Positions 17,431 to 28,000 of a DNA stretch of 64,000 nt are shown here, piece by piece. The stretch lies in NCBI GenBank assembly GCA_963728475.1, contig CAVSKL010000001.1:124001-188000 (forward strand), given 5' to 3'. Below the pieces are notes generated by a model that saw nothing but the letters and a program-made list of their open reading frames with translations, ran no database searches and was not told where the DNA came from. The position numbers and the translations under genes were made by a program. Source of the DNA: CAVSKL01 sp963728475 [NCBI: Candidatus Eiseniibacteriota bacterium]. Lineage in GTDB: Bacteria; Eisenbacteria; RBG-16-71-46; JABDJR01. How positions within the stretch are numbered: the first letter of the stretch is position 1; every line of letters starts with the position of its first letter.

Positions 17431-18141
17431 TCAGCTTCGCGCTCGAAGCACCCAGCGCACCGCCTGGTATACGAGATCGTTTCCCGACCTCAGTCCCAGC
17501 TTGCTCTTGAGCTTCTGGCGATGGGCGTCGATCGTCTTCACGCTCAGGCGGAGCCTCTCGGCCACTTCCTGGCTGGTGAGGCCCCGCCCCAGGAGTTCGA
17601 ACACCTCCAGCTCGCGGTTGGTGAGGAGCGCGGTCGGCTCAGGGTTGGTATCGCTTCCGTTGTGCGCCACCCTCCGCACGATGCTCTGGGTGGCCTGGGG
17701 ACTGACGAAGACGCTTCCCGCGATCACCTCCCGAACCGCCTGGAGGATGAGGGGGGTGGACTCGCGCTTGTCCACATAGCCCGAGGCGCCCGCGCGCAGC
17801 GCGCGCTCGGCGAACAATGGGTCGGGATCCATGGAGAAGATGAGGATCCGCGCCGACGGCCGGACCCGGTGGATCCGGTGGATGAGATCCAGCTCCGACC
17901 CTTGCTGGGTGGAGAGATCCATGATCACCACGTCCGGCCGGGTGCCCGCCACCAGATCGGGGACCTCGGACGGATTGCCGGTGTCGCCGCAGACCTCCAG
18001 GCCGTCCGCCTCGGCGAGAAGCACGGAAAGACCCAGGCGGGCAACCGGGTGATCGTCCACCAGCAAGACACGGACCGGAAGCTCGTCGCCCCGCTTTTCG
18101 TGGCCGGAAACGGGACGGGACGGGCTGGACTGGGGCATCAT
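17431..18141 (-). CDS. NarL/FixJ-type response regulator, copy 2 (orphan)
   Basis: A 236-residue regulator. The receiver has LLVDDHP, phospho-acceptor Asp in VIMDLSTQ and Lys in VDKRE. The LuxR-type helix-turn-helix includes NRELEVFELLGRG and KTIDAHRQKLKSKL, closely similar to the regulator at 11420-12103. GAGGAGG precedes the ATG at 18141. There is no adjacent kinase gene, so its partner lies elsewhere or it shares the CheR-type kinase. It is divergent from the ECF sigma-factor operon. Confidence 0.92.
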   Translation of the reverse strand: MMPQSSPSRPVSGHEKRGDELPVRVLLVDDHPVARLGLSVLLAEADGLEVCGDTGNPSEVPDLVAGTRPDVVIMDLSTQQGSELDLIHRIHRVRPSARILIFSMDPDPLFAERALRAGASGYVDKRESTPLILQAVREVIAGSVFVSPQATQSIVRRVAHNGSDTNPEPTALLTNRELEVFELLGRGLTSQEVAERLRLSVKTIDAHRQKLKSKLGLRSGNDLVYQAVRWVLRARS

Positions 18142-18412
18142 TCACGCCTCCTCGAACACGAGGTAATTCCCGGAGACAAGGTCCCCAGAGGACCACAACC
18201 GGGGAAGGATCAAGGAATGTCGGCGTGACGTGATTCGGACCTGAGTTATGACCCTACCGCTTCCCGGGAGGCTTTCCTACCATTTTTAACCGGAAAAGCC
18301 GGTAGCCCACCCGGGCCCATTCGCCCGGTTTCGCGTACCCTCTTGAACGGCGGGCCCCCGGCCGCCGTCCTATCCCATGGAACGCATTCGGTTCCCCTGA
18401 GTGGGAGGCAGG

Positions 18413-19000
18413 TTGGAATCCAGGAACGATGCCGAGCTGGTCGCCCTCACCCGTGAAGGCAACGTGCAGGCATACAACGACTTGGCCCAGAGATGGGACG
18501 GGAGCGTGTACCGGTTCGCACGCCGGATCCTCGGCAACGACGAGGACGCCCGGGACGTGTGCCAGGAGGCGCTGACCAAGGCCTACCTGAACATCGGGCG
18601 GCTCCGCGACCCGGCCAAGTTCAAGTCCTGGGTCCACCACATCGCGCTCAACCTGTGCCGGGACCGCCACCGGTCGCGAAAGGCCAAACCGGAGGCGCTG
18701 GGTTACGACGAGTCGGACGCGGAATCGATCCCGGTCCCGGTGCCGGCCGGCGCGGATGCGGTGGGAGATCACGCCGCCCGGCGGGTGGTGCTGGGGGGCC
18801 TGGTGGAGCGGGCCCTGGCCCGGCTTCCCGACGAGCAGCGGACCGCGATCCTCCTCCGGGAGTACCAGGGGTTCACCTCCGAGGAGGTGGGAGAGATCAC
18901 CGGGGTGCCCGCGGCCACGGTGCGGACGCGGATCTTCTATGGGCTCCGCGCCGTGCGCAAGTCCATGCGGGAACAGGGCGTGAGCGGTCTCGACGTCTGA
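18413..19000 (+). CDS. ECF-family RNA polymerase sigma factor
   Basis: A 195-residue sigma-70 family protein with region 2 (DLAQRWDGSVYRFARRILG and the DVCQEALTKAY segment) and region 4 (LPDEQRTAILLREYQGFTSE and ATVRTRIFYGLRAVRK). Regions 1 and 3 are missing, which defines ECF factors. I chose a TTG at 18413 because GGAGG sits just upstream; a GTG at 18401 would add four residues but has no ribosome site. The next gene encodes a membrane protein of anti-sigma type, which probably holds this factor inactive. Confidence 0.9.
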   Translation: MESRNDAELVALTREGNVQAYNDLAQRWDGSVYRFARRILGNDEDARDVCQEALTKAYLNIGRLRDPAKFKSWVHHIALNLCRDRHRSRKAKPEALGYDESDAESIPVPVPAGADAVGDHAARRVVLGGLVERALARLPDEQRTAILLREYQGFTSEEVGEITGVPAATVRTRIFYGLRAVRKSMREQGVSGLDV

Positions 19001-19015
19001 ACAGGAGTGGAGAGG

Positions 19016-19837
19016 ATGAGCGACGAAAACCTTGATCCCCGCATCCAGAAGCTGGTGGCCTCGCTCTACGGGGAACTGCCCGAGGACGAGGAGCGGGAAT
19101 TCCAGGGGCAGCTGGCCGGCGACGCCGGGCTCCGGGAGGAGTACGAGACGCTGCGCTCCGCGCGCTCGCTCCTCGGCGCCTGGGAAACCGGAGAGTCCGC
19201 GCCCGGGTTCGTGTTCGTGGAGGAAAGGGAGCGGCCCCGCGCCGCCGGCGGCCGGTGGTCCCGGCTCCGGGGGGCGATGACGCCGCCCGCGTGGGGGTTC
19301 GCGGCGGCGGCCGCCCTCCTCGCGGTGCTGGTGGCCTCCGGCTTCAGGATGGACCGGCTTCCGGACGGGGTCGCCTTCCGGTTCGGCCCCCCCCGGACCT
19401 CGATCGGAGCCGCGCCGCCGTCGGTGGCGGGCGTGACCCTCTCCCCCGCCCCGATCGACGCCTCCCCCGCCGACGCCTACCCCGGCGTGCGCGGCGTCCA
19501 GGCCTCGGAAGAGGGGCCCTATCTCACCCACGACGCCATGGACGCCTACACCGCCCAGACCGCGAAGGTGATCGCCTCCATGCTGAGCGACTACGAGCAG
19601 CGGCGGAACAACGAGCTGGCCTACGTGCTCCAGACCTTCTACGCCGAGATGGCGGACCGGCAGGCCCGGAGCTTCGACGAACTGCGGAACCAGATCCAGG
19701 GCGTGGGCCTGGGGCTCATGGCCGAGCAGGACCGGGCGAACCGGCGGCTGGAGACCCTGGCCGGACCGGACGGAACGTTGGCGCCGCCACCGGTGGCGCC
19801 GGATACCCTGGGTGGGGAGGGACATCACGATGAGTAG
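19016..19837 (+). CDS. Putative transmembrane anti-sigma factor
   Basis: A 273-residue protein with a cytosolic N-terminal domain (about 1-85: LVASLYGELPEDEER and a following acidic helical region typical of anti-sigma domains), one membrane helix (about 92-108, WGFAAAAALLAVLVAS) and a periplasmic C-terminal region with a Gln/Arg-rich, probably coiled helix (about 180-245). The zinc-binding HxxxCxxC motif of ZAS proteins is absent. AGGAG precedes the ATG at 19016. It follows the sigma-factor gene by 15 bases and overlaps the next gene by eight bases. Confidence 0.75.
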   Translation: MSDENLDPRIQKLVASLYGELPEDEEREFQGQLAGDAGLREEYETLRSARSLLGAWETGESAPGFVFVEERERPRAAGGRWSRLRGAMTPPAWGFAAAAALLAVLVASGFRMDRLPDGVAFRFGPPRTSIGAAPPSVAGVTLSPAPIDASPADAYPGVRGVQASEEGPYLTHDAMDAYTAQTAKVIASMLSDYEQRRNNELAYVLQTFYAEMADRQARSFDELRNQIQGVGLGLMAEQDRANRRLETLAGPDGTLAPPPVAPDTLGGEGHHDE

Positions 19838-20495
19838 CAGCACGATCCTGCGCCGCGGGGGCTTGGCCGCGGCCTTGGCGGCGACCGCTTCCATGGCCTT
19901 CGCGCCGGCCGCCCGCGCGGCCGACTCCCCCGTCCCCGACCGGCTGAAACGCCAGATCGGAGTGATGGAGAAGGTCCTGGACGAGGTCCTGGTGGACAGC
20001 CCCAACCTCTTCGTCTATTCGCACGAGGCCGCGCGCGGAGTGTACCTGGACGGTTTCGGGGTGGCGTTCACCTTGGAAGCGTCGCTGGTTACCAAGGACT
20101 CGAAGAACGACAACAGCTGGCCGTTCGGCGACCTCAAGATCGACGAGAAGGACGGGAAGATCGTCATCTACACCGACAAGAGCGACTCCGCCAACTACGA
20201 GGTCAAGGACCTCAAGAACTGGCGGGAGCAGCGCGTGCAGCGCGACAAGCAACTCTACGACGCGGGCAAGGCCGAACTCGTGAACGCCATCCTCGACTAC
20301 GGCGAGACCCTCTCCGGACTGGGCGACGATGAGTGGGTGGCGGTGGCCGCGTTCCTCAAGGACAGCGACTACTTCATGAACAACCGGATCTCGCGGCTGG
20401 TGCTGAAGGCGAAGATGAAGGACCTGCGCGCCTACGGCGACAAGACGATCACTCGCGACCAGATGCGCGACCGGCTGGTGGAAGAGGAATACTGA
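19830..20495 (+). CDS. Unknown exported protein of the ECF operon
   Basis: A 221-residue protein with a clear signal peptide (LRRGGLAAALAATASMAF, probably cut after AARA). The mature protein is highly charged, Lys/Asp-rich and mostly helical, with no cysteines and no motif I recognise. The start at 19830 overlaps the stop of the anti-sigma gene, with GGGGAGG upstream, so it belongs to that operon. A periplasmic sensor or target of the sigma/anti-sigma pair is possible but unproven. Confidence 0.75.
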   Translation: MSSSTILRRGGLAAALAATASMAFAPAARAADSPVPDRLKRQIGVMEKVLDEVLVDSPNLFVYSHEAARGVYLDGFGVAFTLEASLVTKDSKNDNSWPFGDLKIDEKDGKIVIYTDKSDSANYEVKDLKNWREQRVQRDKQLYDAGKAELVNAILDYGETLSGLGDDEWVAVAAFLKDSDYFMNNRISRLVLKAKMKDLRAYGDKTITRDQMRDRLVEEEY

Positions 20496-20739
20496 CCGGC
20501 GGGGAGGACGCCGCGGCACTCCGGCGGCGCCCACTCCCGGCCCGAGGCCCCCCCGCCCACCCCCTTCCTCCTGCAACTTTCTTCCCCGCTCCCGGGTCCA
20601 TCCCCCCGCCCCCCGGATCCATGCAACCCGGCCCGGCCCGGCTTCGTATGGATCGGCGTGGGGGCCCCGCGGTCCCCGGCGCCGTCTCGTGGACCGGCGC
20701 GCGTTCGGCCCGCCTTCTTTCCTCCGGGGGGACATCGGT

Positions 20740-21924
20740 ATGAAGCTCGCAAGACGTCGTCTCTGGATGATCCTCGCCCCGATCCTGGTGATCGCGACGG
20801 CGGCCTCCGGTTTCCTCCTGGTCCGGAGCCGGGGGGGGCACGGCCCCGCGGTGGCCTCCGCCGACACCACCGGGGCCTCGGGCGGGAAGGAAGGACAGGG
20901 AGACCGCGAAGAGAACTCCCCCGTCCCGGTGGAGACCGCGCTGGTGACCCCCCGCGACCTCCCCGCATACTTCAACGCCACCGGTTCGCTCGCCGCCCGC
21001 CGCCGGGTGGACATCGTCTCCAAGGCCGGCGGCCAGGTGATCCGGCTGGCGGTGGAGGAGGGGCAGCGGGTGGCGGCGGGCCAGGTGCTCCTGGAGCTGG
21101 ACCATCGCGAGGAGGGGTTGCTCTTCGACGAGGCCGGGGTCAAGGCGGAGACGGCCCGGCGGGAGCTGGACCGGATCCAGGGCCTGCGCGAGCGGGGGCT
21201 GGGTTCGGAGCAGGACCTGGAGCGGACCAAGCAGGAGTCCGAGGTCGCGGCCTACCAGCGCGACCTCGCCCAGGTGCACCTGGACGACAAGATCGTGAAG
21301 GCGCCCTTCGCGGGGCTGGTGGCCGAGCGCATGGTGGAACTGGGGCAGACGGTGAACGTGGGCCAGCCGCTGGTGAGCGTGGCCGACGTGTCGCCGCTCG
21401 AGGTCAAGCTCTACCTTCCCGAGCAGGTGGCGCACGGGCTGCGCGACGGGCAACCGGTGGAGATCCGCCCCGACGTGAACCCGGGAACGGTGCTGGCTGG
21501 CAAGGTGGCGCTCATCGCCCCCACCGTGGATCCCTCCACCTCGACCATGAAGGTGACGCTCCGGGTGGTCGGCGCCGAAGCCGCCGCCCGGGTGGGAAGC
21601 TTCGTGCGCGCCCGCATCACCACCGACGTCCACCGCGCCGCCCCCTCGGTGCCCAAGAAGGCACTGGTGCCGGAAGCCGGGGCGACCTATCTCTACGTGG
21701 CCGAGTCCGACACCGTGCGGAAGGTCCCCGTCACCACCGGCTACACCGACGACGACTACGCCGAGATCCTCTCCGGGGTCGCGCCCGGAGAGCGCATCGT
21801 GACCGTGGGCCAGGGAGGCCTTCGTACCGGGAGCCGGATCCGCGACCTGACCGGGGCCGAGCCCGGGGCGGGCGCGGTCGAGGGTGGACGGGAGGCCGAT
21901 ACCGCCGACGCCGGGAAGCGCTGA
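20740..21924 (+). CDS. RND efflux membrane fusion protein
   Basis: A 394-residue HlyD/AcrA-type adaptor with an N-terminal membrane anchor (about 8-27), a Gly/Glu-rich linker, a lipoyl-like barrel (VDIVSKAGGQVIRLAVEEGQ and KAPFAGLVAERMVELGQTV), a short coiled-coil hairpin between them, and beta-barrel and membrane-proximal domains (AIL-type GVAPGERIVTVGQGGL near the end). It links an inner-membrane RND pump to an outer-membrane channel. The ATG at 20740 has a weak GGGG ribosome site. It heads an operon with two RND pumps, two bases or less of spacing to the first; no TolC-type gene is in the window. Confidence 0.9.
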   Translation: MKLARRRLWMILAPILVIATAASGFLLVRSRGGHGPAVASADTTGASGGKEGQGDREENSPVPVETALVTPRDLPAYFNATGSLAARRRVDIVSKAGGQVIRLAVEEGQRVAAGQVLLELDHREEGLLFDEAGVKAETARRELDRIQGLRERGLGSEQDLERTKQESEVAAYQRDLAQVHLDDKIVKAPFAGLVAERMVELGQTVNVGQPLVSVADVSPLEVKLYLPEQVAHGLRDGQPVEIRPDVNPGTVLAGKVALIAPTVDPSTSTMKVTLRVVGAEAAARVGSFVRARITTDVHRAAPSVPKKALVPEAGATYLYVAESDTVRKVPVTTGYTDDDYAEILSGVAPGERIVTVGQGGLRTGSRIRDLTGAEPGAGAVEGGREADTADAGKR

Positions 21925-21925
21925 C

Positions 21926-24900
21926 GTGCGGGCGCTCATCCGCTACGCGGTCGAGCACCGCGTGACCATGCTCATGGTTGCCCTGGCCGCGGTGGTGTTC
22001 GGGGTGGTCTCGCTGGGGCGGCTTCCGGTGCAGCTCCTCCCCCGGATCAGCTACCCCACCCTCACCGTGCAGACCGAACTCCCCGACTCCGCCCCCAACG
22101 AGGTGGAGAACCTGATCACCCGCCCGCTCGAAGAAGCCGTGGGGGTGATCCCGGGACTCCGGCGGCTCAGCTCCACCAGCGAGCCGGGGATGAGCGAGAT
22201 CCGGCTGGAGTTCGGCTGGGGCACCGACATGGACTTCGCGGGGCTGGACGTACGGGAGAAGGTGGACCTGGTCACCCTTCCCGACGAGGCCAAGGCGCCG
22301 GTGCTCCTGCGCTACGACCCCGACCAGGACCCGGTGGTGCGGCTGGGGATCTCGGGCGCCGCCAATCCGATCGCGCTCCGCTACCTGGCCGATCAGGTGG
22401 TGAAGAAGGAGCTGGAGGCGGTGGACGGAATCGCCGCGGCCAAGGTGGTGGGCGGGCTCACCGAGGAGGTCCACGTGGACGTGGACGAGCAGCGGCTGGC
22501 CGCGCTGGGGCTCCCGATCAACGACGTGGCGCGGATCGTGGGGCAGGAGAACGTGAACGCGGCCGGGGGGCGGCTTCACGACCGGGACGCCGAGTACCTG
22601 GTGCGGACGCTGAACCAGTTCAGCGGGGTCCCCGACGTCGCGGGGACGGTGGTGGAGCGCGACCGCGACCGGGTGGTGAAGCTCTCCGACCTGGCCCTGG
22701 TGAGCCGCGCGTACAAGGAGCGGGACATCGTGAGCCGGATCGACGGCAAGCCCGCGGTCGAGGTGGCGGTCTACAAGGAGGGCGACGCCAACGTGGTGGA
22801 CGTGGCCCGGCGGGTCACCGGCCGGGTCCCCTCCCTGGAGCGGATGCTCCCCGAAGGCGTCAAGATCCAGGTCCTCTCCGACCAGTCCACCTTCATTCGC
22901 GCCGCCATCGGCCAGGTGCGCTCCAACGCGCTGGTGGGCGGGCTCCTCGCGGTCCTGATCCTCCTCGCCTTCCTCCGCGACGTCCGCAGCACCGCCATCA
23001 TCGCCCTGGCCATCCCCACCTCCATCGTCACCACCTTCGTCCTCATGTACCGCCAGGGGATCACCCTCAACGTGATGAGCCTGGGCGGGCTGGCGCTCGG
23101 GGTGGGAATGCTGGTGGACAACTCGATCGTGGTGCTGGAGAGCATCGTCCGCCACCGGCGCCTGCCCGGCAAACCGGCGGCGGACGCGGTGGTCGACGGG
23201 GCGGAGGAGGTCGGCCAGGCCATCACCGCCTCCACGTTGACCTCGATCGCGGTGTTCCTCCCCATCCTCTTCGTCCAGGGGGTGGCGCGGCAGATCTTCA
23301 AGGACCAGGCGCTCACCGTGACCTACTCGCTCCTGGTGTCGCTGGTGGTGGCCTTGACCCTCACTCCCATGCTCGCGGCGCTGGGCGGCCGGGCCCGGGC
23401 GTGGCGGAAGACGAGCACTCGGCGGAGGCGGCCGTCCTCGGAGAGCGGCGCGAACCGAGGGGCCGGGGGCGACCGGCCCGCCGTCCTGCCCGCCGGGCGG
23501 CCCCTGGGCGCCTTCGGCCGGGCCTATTCCGGACTGGTGGCGCGGGCGCTCGACCACCGGGAGCCGGTGGTGGCCGCCACCGCGGCGCTCTTCGCGCTCT
23601 CCCTCTTCGGCTTGCGCGGGCTGGGGAGCGACCTGGTGCCGCCCCTCACCCAGGGCGAACTCCGCTTCGATCTGGAGCTGCCCGAGGGCACCCCCATCGA
23701 ACACACCGACCGGGTGGTGGCCTCGATCGAGGACGCGGTGGCGGGGGCGCCCCACGTGGAAACCGTCTACAGCAACGTGGGGGTGGACGTCTCGGAGAAC
23801 GAGGGGCTCCGGACCCGGAAGGAAAACCACGCCGAACTCAGCGTGAAGCTCGAGGAGGGCGCGGGGAAGGCGGGCGAGGCCTCGGCGCTGGACGCGATCC
23901 GGCGGACGTTCGCCGGCACCCCGAACCTCACCGCCACCCTGAGGAGCGGCGCCGACTTCACCTTCAAGACCCCGGTGGAGGTGGAGATCTTCGGCTACGA
24001 CCTCGCGGAGCTGGGGAAGGTCTCGGATCGGATCGAGGACCGGTTGCGGGGCATACCCGGGCTCCGCGACGTGGCCGCCAGCATGGAGCCGGGAAGTCCC
24101 GAGGTGCAGGTCCGCTTCGACCGGGACAAGCTCAAGCTGGCCGGGCTGGGGCTCCGCGACGTGAGCGAGGCCCTCCGGACCAAGATCCTGGGCAAGGTGG
24201 CCACCGACTTCAAGGACCGCGACCGGCAGATCGACGTGCTGGTCCGGAGCGCCGGGGCCCAGGACGTCTCCTTCGCCGATCTCAACACCATGGTGGTGGG
24301 CTACCGCGGCAAGGTGCCGGTGCGGCTGGCCTCGGTGGCCGACGTGGCGGTGGAGCGCGGCCCCGCCAGGATCCAGCGGATCGCCCAGTCGCGGGCGGCG
24401 GTGGTGAGCGCGAACCTGGAGGGGCGCGACCTGGGCGGGGTGACCCGCGACATCCAGGCCGCGATCTCGACGATTCCGCTACCCACCGACGTCACCGTGA
24501 ACGTGGCCGGGCAGAACGAGGAAATGCAGCGGAGCATCCGGAGCATGATCTTCGCCGCGGTGCTGGCGATCTTCCTGGTGTATTTGGTGATGGCGAGCCA
24601 GTTCGAGTCGCTCTTGAACCCGTTCCTCATCCTGTTCACCATGCCCATGGCCCTGATCGGGGTGGTGGGGGCGCTGGTCGTCACCCGCACCCCGGTGAGC
24701 GTGGTGGTGATGATCGGCGGGATCATGCTGGCCGGGATCGTGGTCAACAACGCCATCGTGCTGGTGGATCTCATCGGCCAGCTGCGCAAGCGCGGGCACG
24801 GCGTGCGCGAGGCGATTCTGGAGGCGGGCGAGGTGCGGCTCCGGCCGATCCTCATGACCACCACCACCACCGTGCTCGGCCTCCTGCCCCTGGCGCTGGG

Positions 24901-25048
24901 CCACGGCGAGGGGAACGAGATCATGGCGCCCCTGGCGGTGACGGTGATCGGGGGGCTCCTGGTCTCCACGCTGCTCACCCTGGTGGTGATCCCGGTCCTC
25001 TACAGCCTCACCCACCGCGACCGCGCTCCCATGCGCGCGGAGATCTGA
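21926..25048 (+). CDS. RND efflux pump permease 1 (AcrB/HAE1-like)
   Basis: A 1040-residue inner-membrane antiporter with twelve expected helices and two large periplasmic loops. The TM4 segment GVGMLVDNSIVVLES carries one acidic residue of the proton relay; the C-terminal half repeats the fold (VVMIGGIMLAGIVVNNAIVL). A basic, Arg/Ser-rich cytosolic linker joins the halves (about residues 490-530). The GTG at 21926 begins one base after the fusion-protein stop and is preceded by GGAAG. The substrate cannot be deduced. Confidence 0.92.
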   Translation: MRALIRYAVEHRVTMLMVALAAVVFGVVSLGRLPVQLLPRISYPTLTVQTELPDSAPNEVENLITRPLEEAVGVIPGLRRLSSTSEPGMSEIRLEFGWGTDMDFAGLDVREKVDLVTLPDEAKAPVLLRYDPDQDPVVRLGISGAANPIALRYLADQVVKKELEAVDGIAAAKVVGGLTEEVHVDVDEQRLAALGLPINDVARIVGQENVNAAGGRLHDRDAEYLVRTLNQFSGVPDVAGTVVERDRDRVVKLSDLALVSRAYKERDIVSRIDGKPAVEVAVYKEGDANVVDVARRVTGRVPSLERMLPEGVKIQVLSDQSTFIRAAIGQVRSNALVGGLLAVLILLAFLRDVRSTAIIALAIPTSIVTTFVLMYRQGITLNVMSLGGLALGVGMLVDNSIVVLESIVRHRRLPGKPAADAVVDGAEEVGQAITASTLTSIAVFLPILFVQGVARQIFKDQALTVTYSLLVSLVVALTLTPMLAALGGRARAWRKTSTRRRRPSSESGANRGAGGDRPAVLPAGRPLGAFGRAYSGLVARALDHREPVVAATAALFALSLFGLRGLGSDLVPPLTQGELRFDLELPEGTPIEHTDRVVASIEDAVAGAPHVETVYSNVGVDVSENEGLRTRKENHAELSVKLEEGAGKAGEASALDAIRRTFAGTPNLTATLRSGADFTFKTPVEVEIFGYDLAELGKVSDRIEDRLRGIPGLRDVAASMEPGSPEVQVRFDRDKLKLAGLGLRDVSEALRTKILGKVATDFKDRDRQIDVLVRSAGAQDVSFADLNTMVVGYRGKVPVRLASVADVAVERGPARIQRIAQSRAAVVSANLEGRDLGGVTRDIQAAISTIPLPTDVTVNVAGQNEEMQRSIRSMIFAAVLAIFLVYLVMASQFESLLNPFLILFTMPMALIGVVGALVVTRTPVSVVVMIGGIMLAGIVVNNAIVLVDLIGQLRKRGHGVREAILEAGEVRLRPILMTTTTTVLGLLPLALGHGEGNEIMAPLAVTVIGGLLVSTLLTLVVIPVLYSLTHRDRAPMRAEI

Positions 25049-25051
25049 GCG

Positions 25052-28000
25052 GTGTGGCTTACCCGTCTCGCCGTCCGCCGGCCGGTGACGGTGGTGATGG
25101 TGCTGGTGTCGCTGCTGGTGCTGGGGGCGATCAGCGTGACCCACCTGCCGCTCAACTTCCTTCCCAACGCCGAACTCCCGTTCATCGGGGTGGTGATCCC
25201 CTACCCCAACGGCGTCCCCTCGCAGGTCGAGCGCGAGATCGCCCGCCCGGTCGAGGAGATCCTGGCCACCCTGGGGGGGGTGAAGGAGATCCAGAGCCAG
25301 AGCGACGGCGACATGTGCTTTGTCGGGGTCGAGTTCAACTGGGGCCGGGACGTCAACGTGCTCCGGCTGGAGGTGAAGGAGAAGCTGGACCAGATCCGGC
25401 CGGAGCTGCCCGCCGACGTGCGGGACATCCAGCTTTTCACCTTCAACACCACCGACATCCCGATCGTGGAGGGGCGGATCAGCGCCAAGGACCGGGACCT
25501 CTCCGGCAGCTACGGCCTGATCGAGCACCGGATCGTGGACCGCCTGCAGCGGGTTCCGGGGGTGGGCCGGGTCCAGGTGGACGGGGTGGAGCCGGCCGAC
25601 GTCTCCGTGTATCTCGAGATGGACCGGATCAAGGAACACCACGTGGACGTGGGGCGGCTCTTCGACCAGCTCTCCACCTCCAACTTCAACCTGACCGTGG
25701 GCCACGTGACCAAGGACGGGCTCCGCTACGACCTGCGCACGGTGGGTTCGCTCTCCACCGTGGACGACCTGAAGAACCTCCCCCTGGACGACCACGGCCT
25801 GCGCCTGTCCGACGTGGCCGACGTGGTCTACGCGGAGCCCGCGCTCACCTACGGCCGGTTCCTGAACCGCGAGCCCGCGGTGGCGTTCTGGGCCCAGAAA
25901 GCCTCCGGCGCCAACACCGTGCAGGTGGTCCGGGCGATCAAGAAGGAGCTGGACGGGATCCACCACGATCCCGCGCTCGAGGGCGTGGACGTGCTCCTCT
26001 TCTTCGACCAGGGGGAGCAGATCGTGAACAGCCTGCGGGGGCTCCTCTACTCCGGGCTGATCGGGGCGCTGTTGGCGGTGGGAGTGCTCTTCTTCTTCCT
26101 GCGGCGGCTGGGAACGACGCTGATCGTCTCGCTGGCCATCCCCATCTCCATCATCGGCACCGCCTGCACCATGTACCTCACCGGGGGGAGCCTGAACGTG
26201 CTCTCGATGATGGGGCTGATGCTCGGGGTGGGGATGCTGATCGACAACGCGGTGGTGGTGCTGGAGTCCATTTACCGCCGGATGGGCATGGGCGAGGACC
26301 CGGTGACCGCGACCCTGAAAGGGACCGAGGAGGTCGGAAGAGCGGTGGTGTCGGCCACGCTCACCTCCGTCATCGTGTTCGCTCCGGTGGTGTTCGGAGC
26401 CAAGAACGAACTCACCACCTGGCTCGGCGAGGTGGGGATCACCATCACGGTGACGCTCCTGCTCTCCCTCCTGGTGAGCCTGACCCTGATCCCGCTCCTC
26501 ACCAGCCACATCCTCAAGGGCGGGGCGCAGTCGGTCGCGCCCAACCCGGTCGTGGAGCGATGGACCCGAGGCTACGAGCGGGTGCTCCGGTGGACGGCGG
26601 TCCGCCATCCCTGGATCACCGGGGTGCCCATCGTGCTGGGAGTGGTGGCGCTCACGGTGGGGGTGGTCGCGGTCACCCGGTTCAAGCCCGAGGCGATGGG
26701 CGAGAAGGGGCTCCGCCAGGAGTACCTCCAGGTGAGTTACGACTTCAGCGACAACCTGAACTACCACCGCACCAGGCAATGTGTGCAGACGGTGCAGGAC
26801 AGCCTGTGGGCGAAGCGGGATTCGCTCGGCCTGAAATGCGTCTACTGCTTCTACCAGGACAACGAGGCCATGACCCGCCTCTACTTTCACCAGAAGGCGC
26901 TGGGCGACAAGGACATGGCACGGCTCCGGAAGGAGGTGCGGGCCGACCTTCCCGTCCTGGCCGGGGTCCGGTTCCGGCTGGGCGACGACGAGGGGAAAGG
27001 GACCGGGGCCAAGCAGTTCAGCGTGACCGTCTACGGCGAGGACAGCGAGGAGCTGGCGGACATGTCCCAGGAGGCCAAACGGCGGCTATCGCTCCTTCCC
27101 GGGATCACCGACGTGAGCACCAACCTGGAGCACGGGGCGGAGGAGGTGCGGGTGGTGGTGGACCCCGACCGGGCCGGCCGCCTGGGGGTGTCCCCCTCGG
27201 ACGTGGCCCAGGTCATGGGGATCACCTTCCGCGGGGTGCGGTTGCCCCGGGTGCACACCGCCGACCGTGAAGTGGATCTCTGGGTGTCGCTCCGGCCGGA
27301 GGACCGGACCAACATCGAGAACCTGCAGGCCCTCATGGTGGGCGGCAAGGACGGGCGGGAGATCACCCTCGACCAGGTCGCGCACACCGTGATGGGGCGG
27401 AGCCCGGACCGGATCAGCCGGCTCAACCGGAAGACCTCGGTCCAGATCAACGGAAGTTACGAGGGCAAGGACTTCGACCAGGCGCTCAAGGACGTCAAGG
27501 CCACCATGGGCTCGATCCACTTCCCCCCCGGCTACGGCTGGAACTACGGGAGCCGGATCGTGGAGGCCCACCGGCAGCAGAGCCAGATGCTGATCAACGT
27601 GATCCTGGCCATCCTCTGCGTCTACATGGTGATGGCGAGCCTCTTCGAGTCGCTGGTCCACCCCGCGGTGGTGATGTTCTGCATCCCCTTCGCGTGCCTG
27701 GGGGTGATCTGGTTCATGATCGCCACCGGCACTCCGTTCAACCTGATGGCCATGATCGGCATGGTCATCCTGGTGGGGGTGGTGGTGAACAACGGCATCG
27801 TGCTGGTGGCGCACGTGAACCAGCTCCGCAAGGAGGGGCTGTCCCTGGACGAGGCACTGGTCCAGGGCGGGCGGGAGCGGTTCCGGCCCATCATGATGAC
27901 CGCCACCACCACCATCCTCGGGTTGATCCCGCTGGCCCTGGGCAAGAGCCACGTGGGCGACGCCGAGATGTATCCCATGGCGCGGGCGCTGATCGGAGGG

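Noticed and set aside
24479-26890. Minus-strand frame of 803 codons across the RND pumps
   Set aside because: It is the mirror of conserved RND sequence, with His/Gln/Arg repeats and no recognisable fold.
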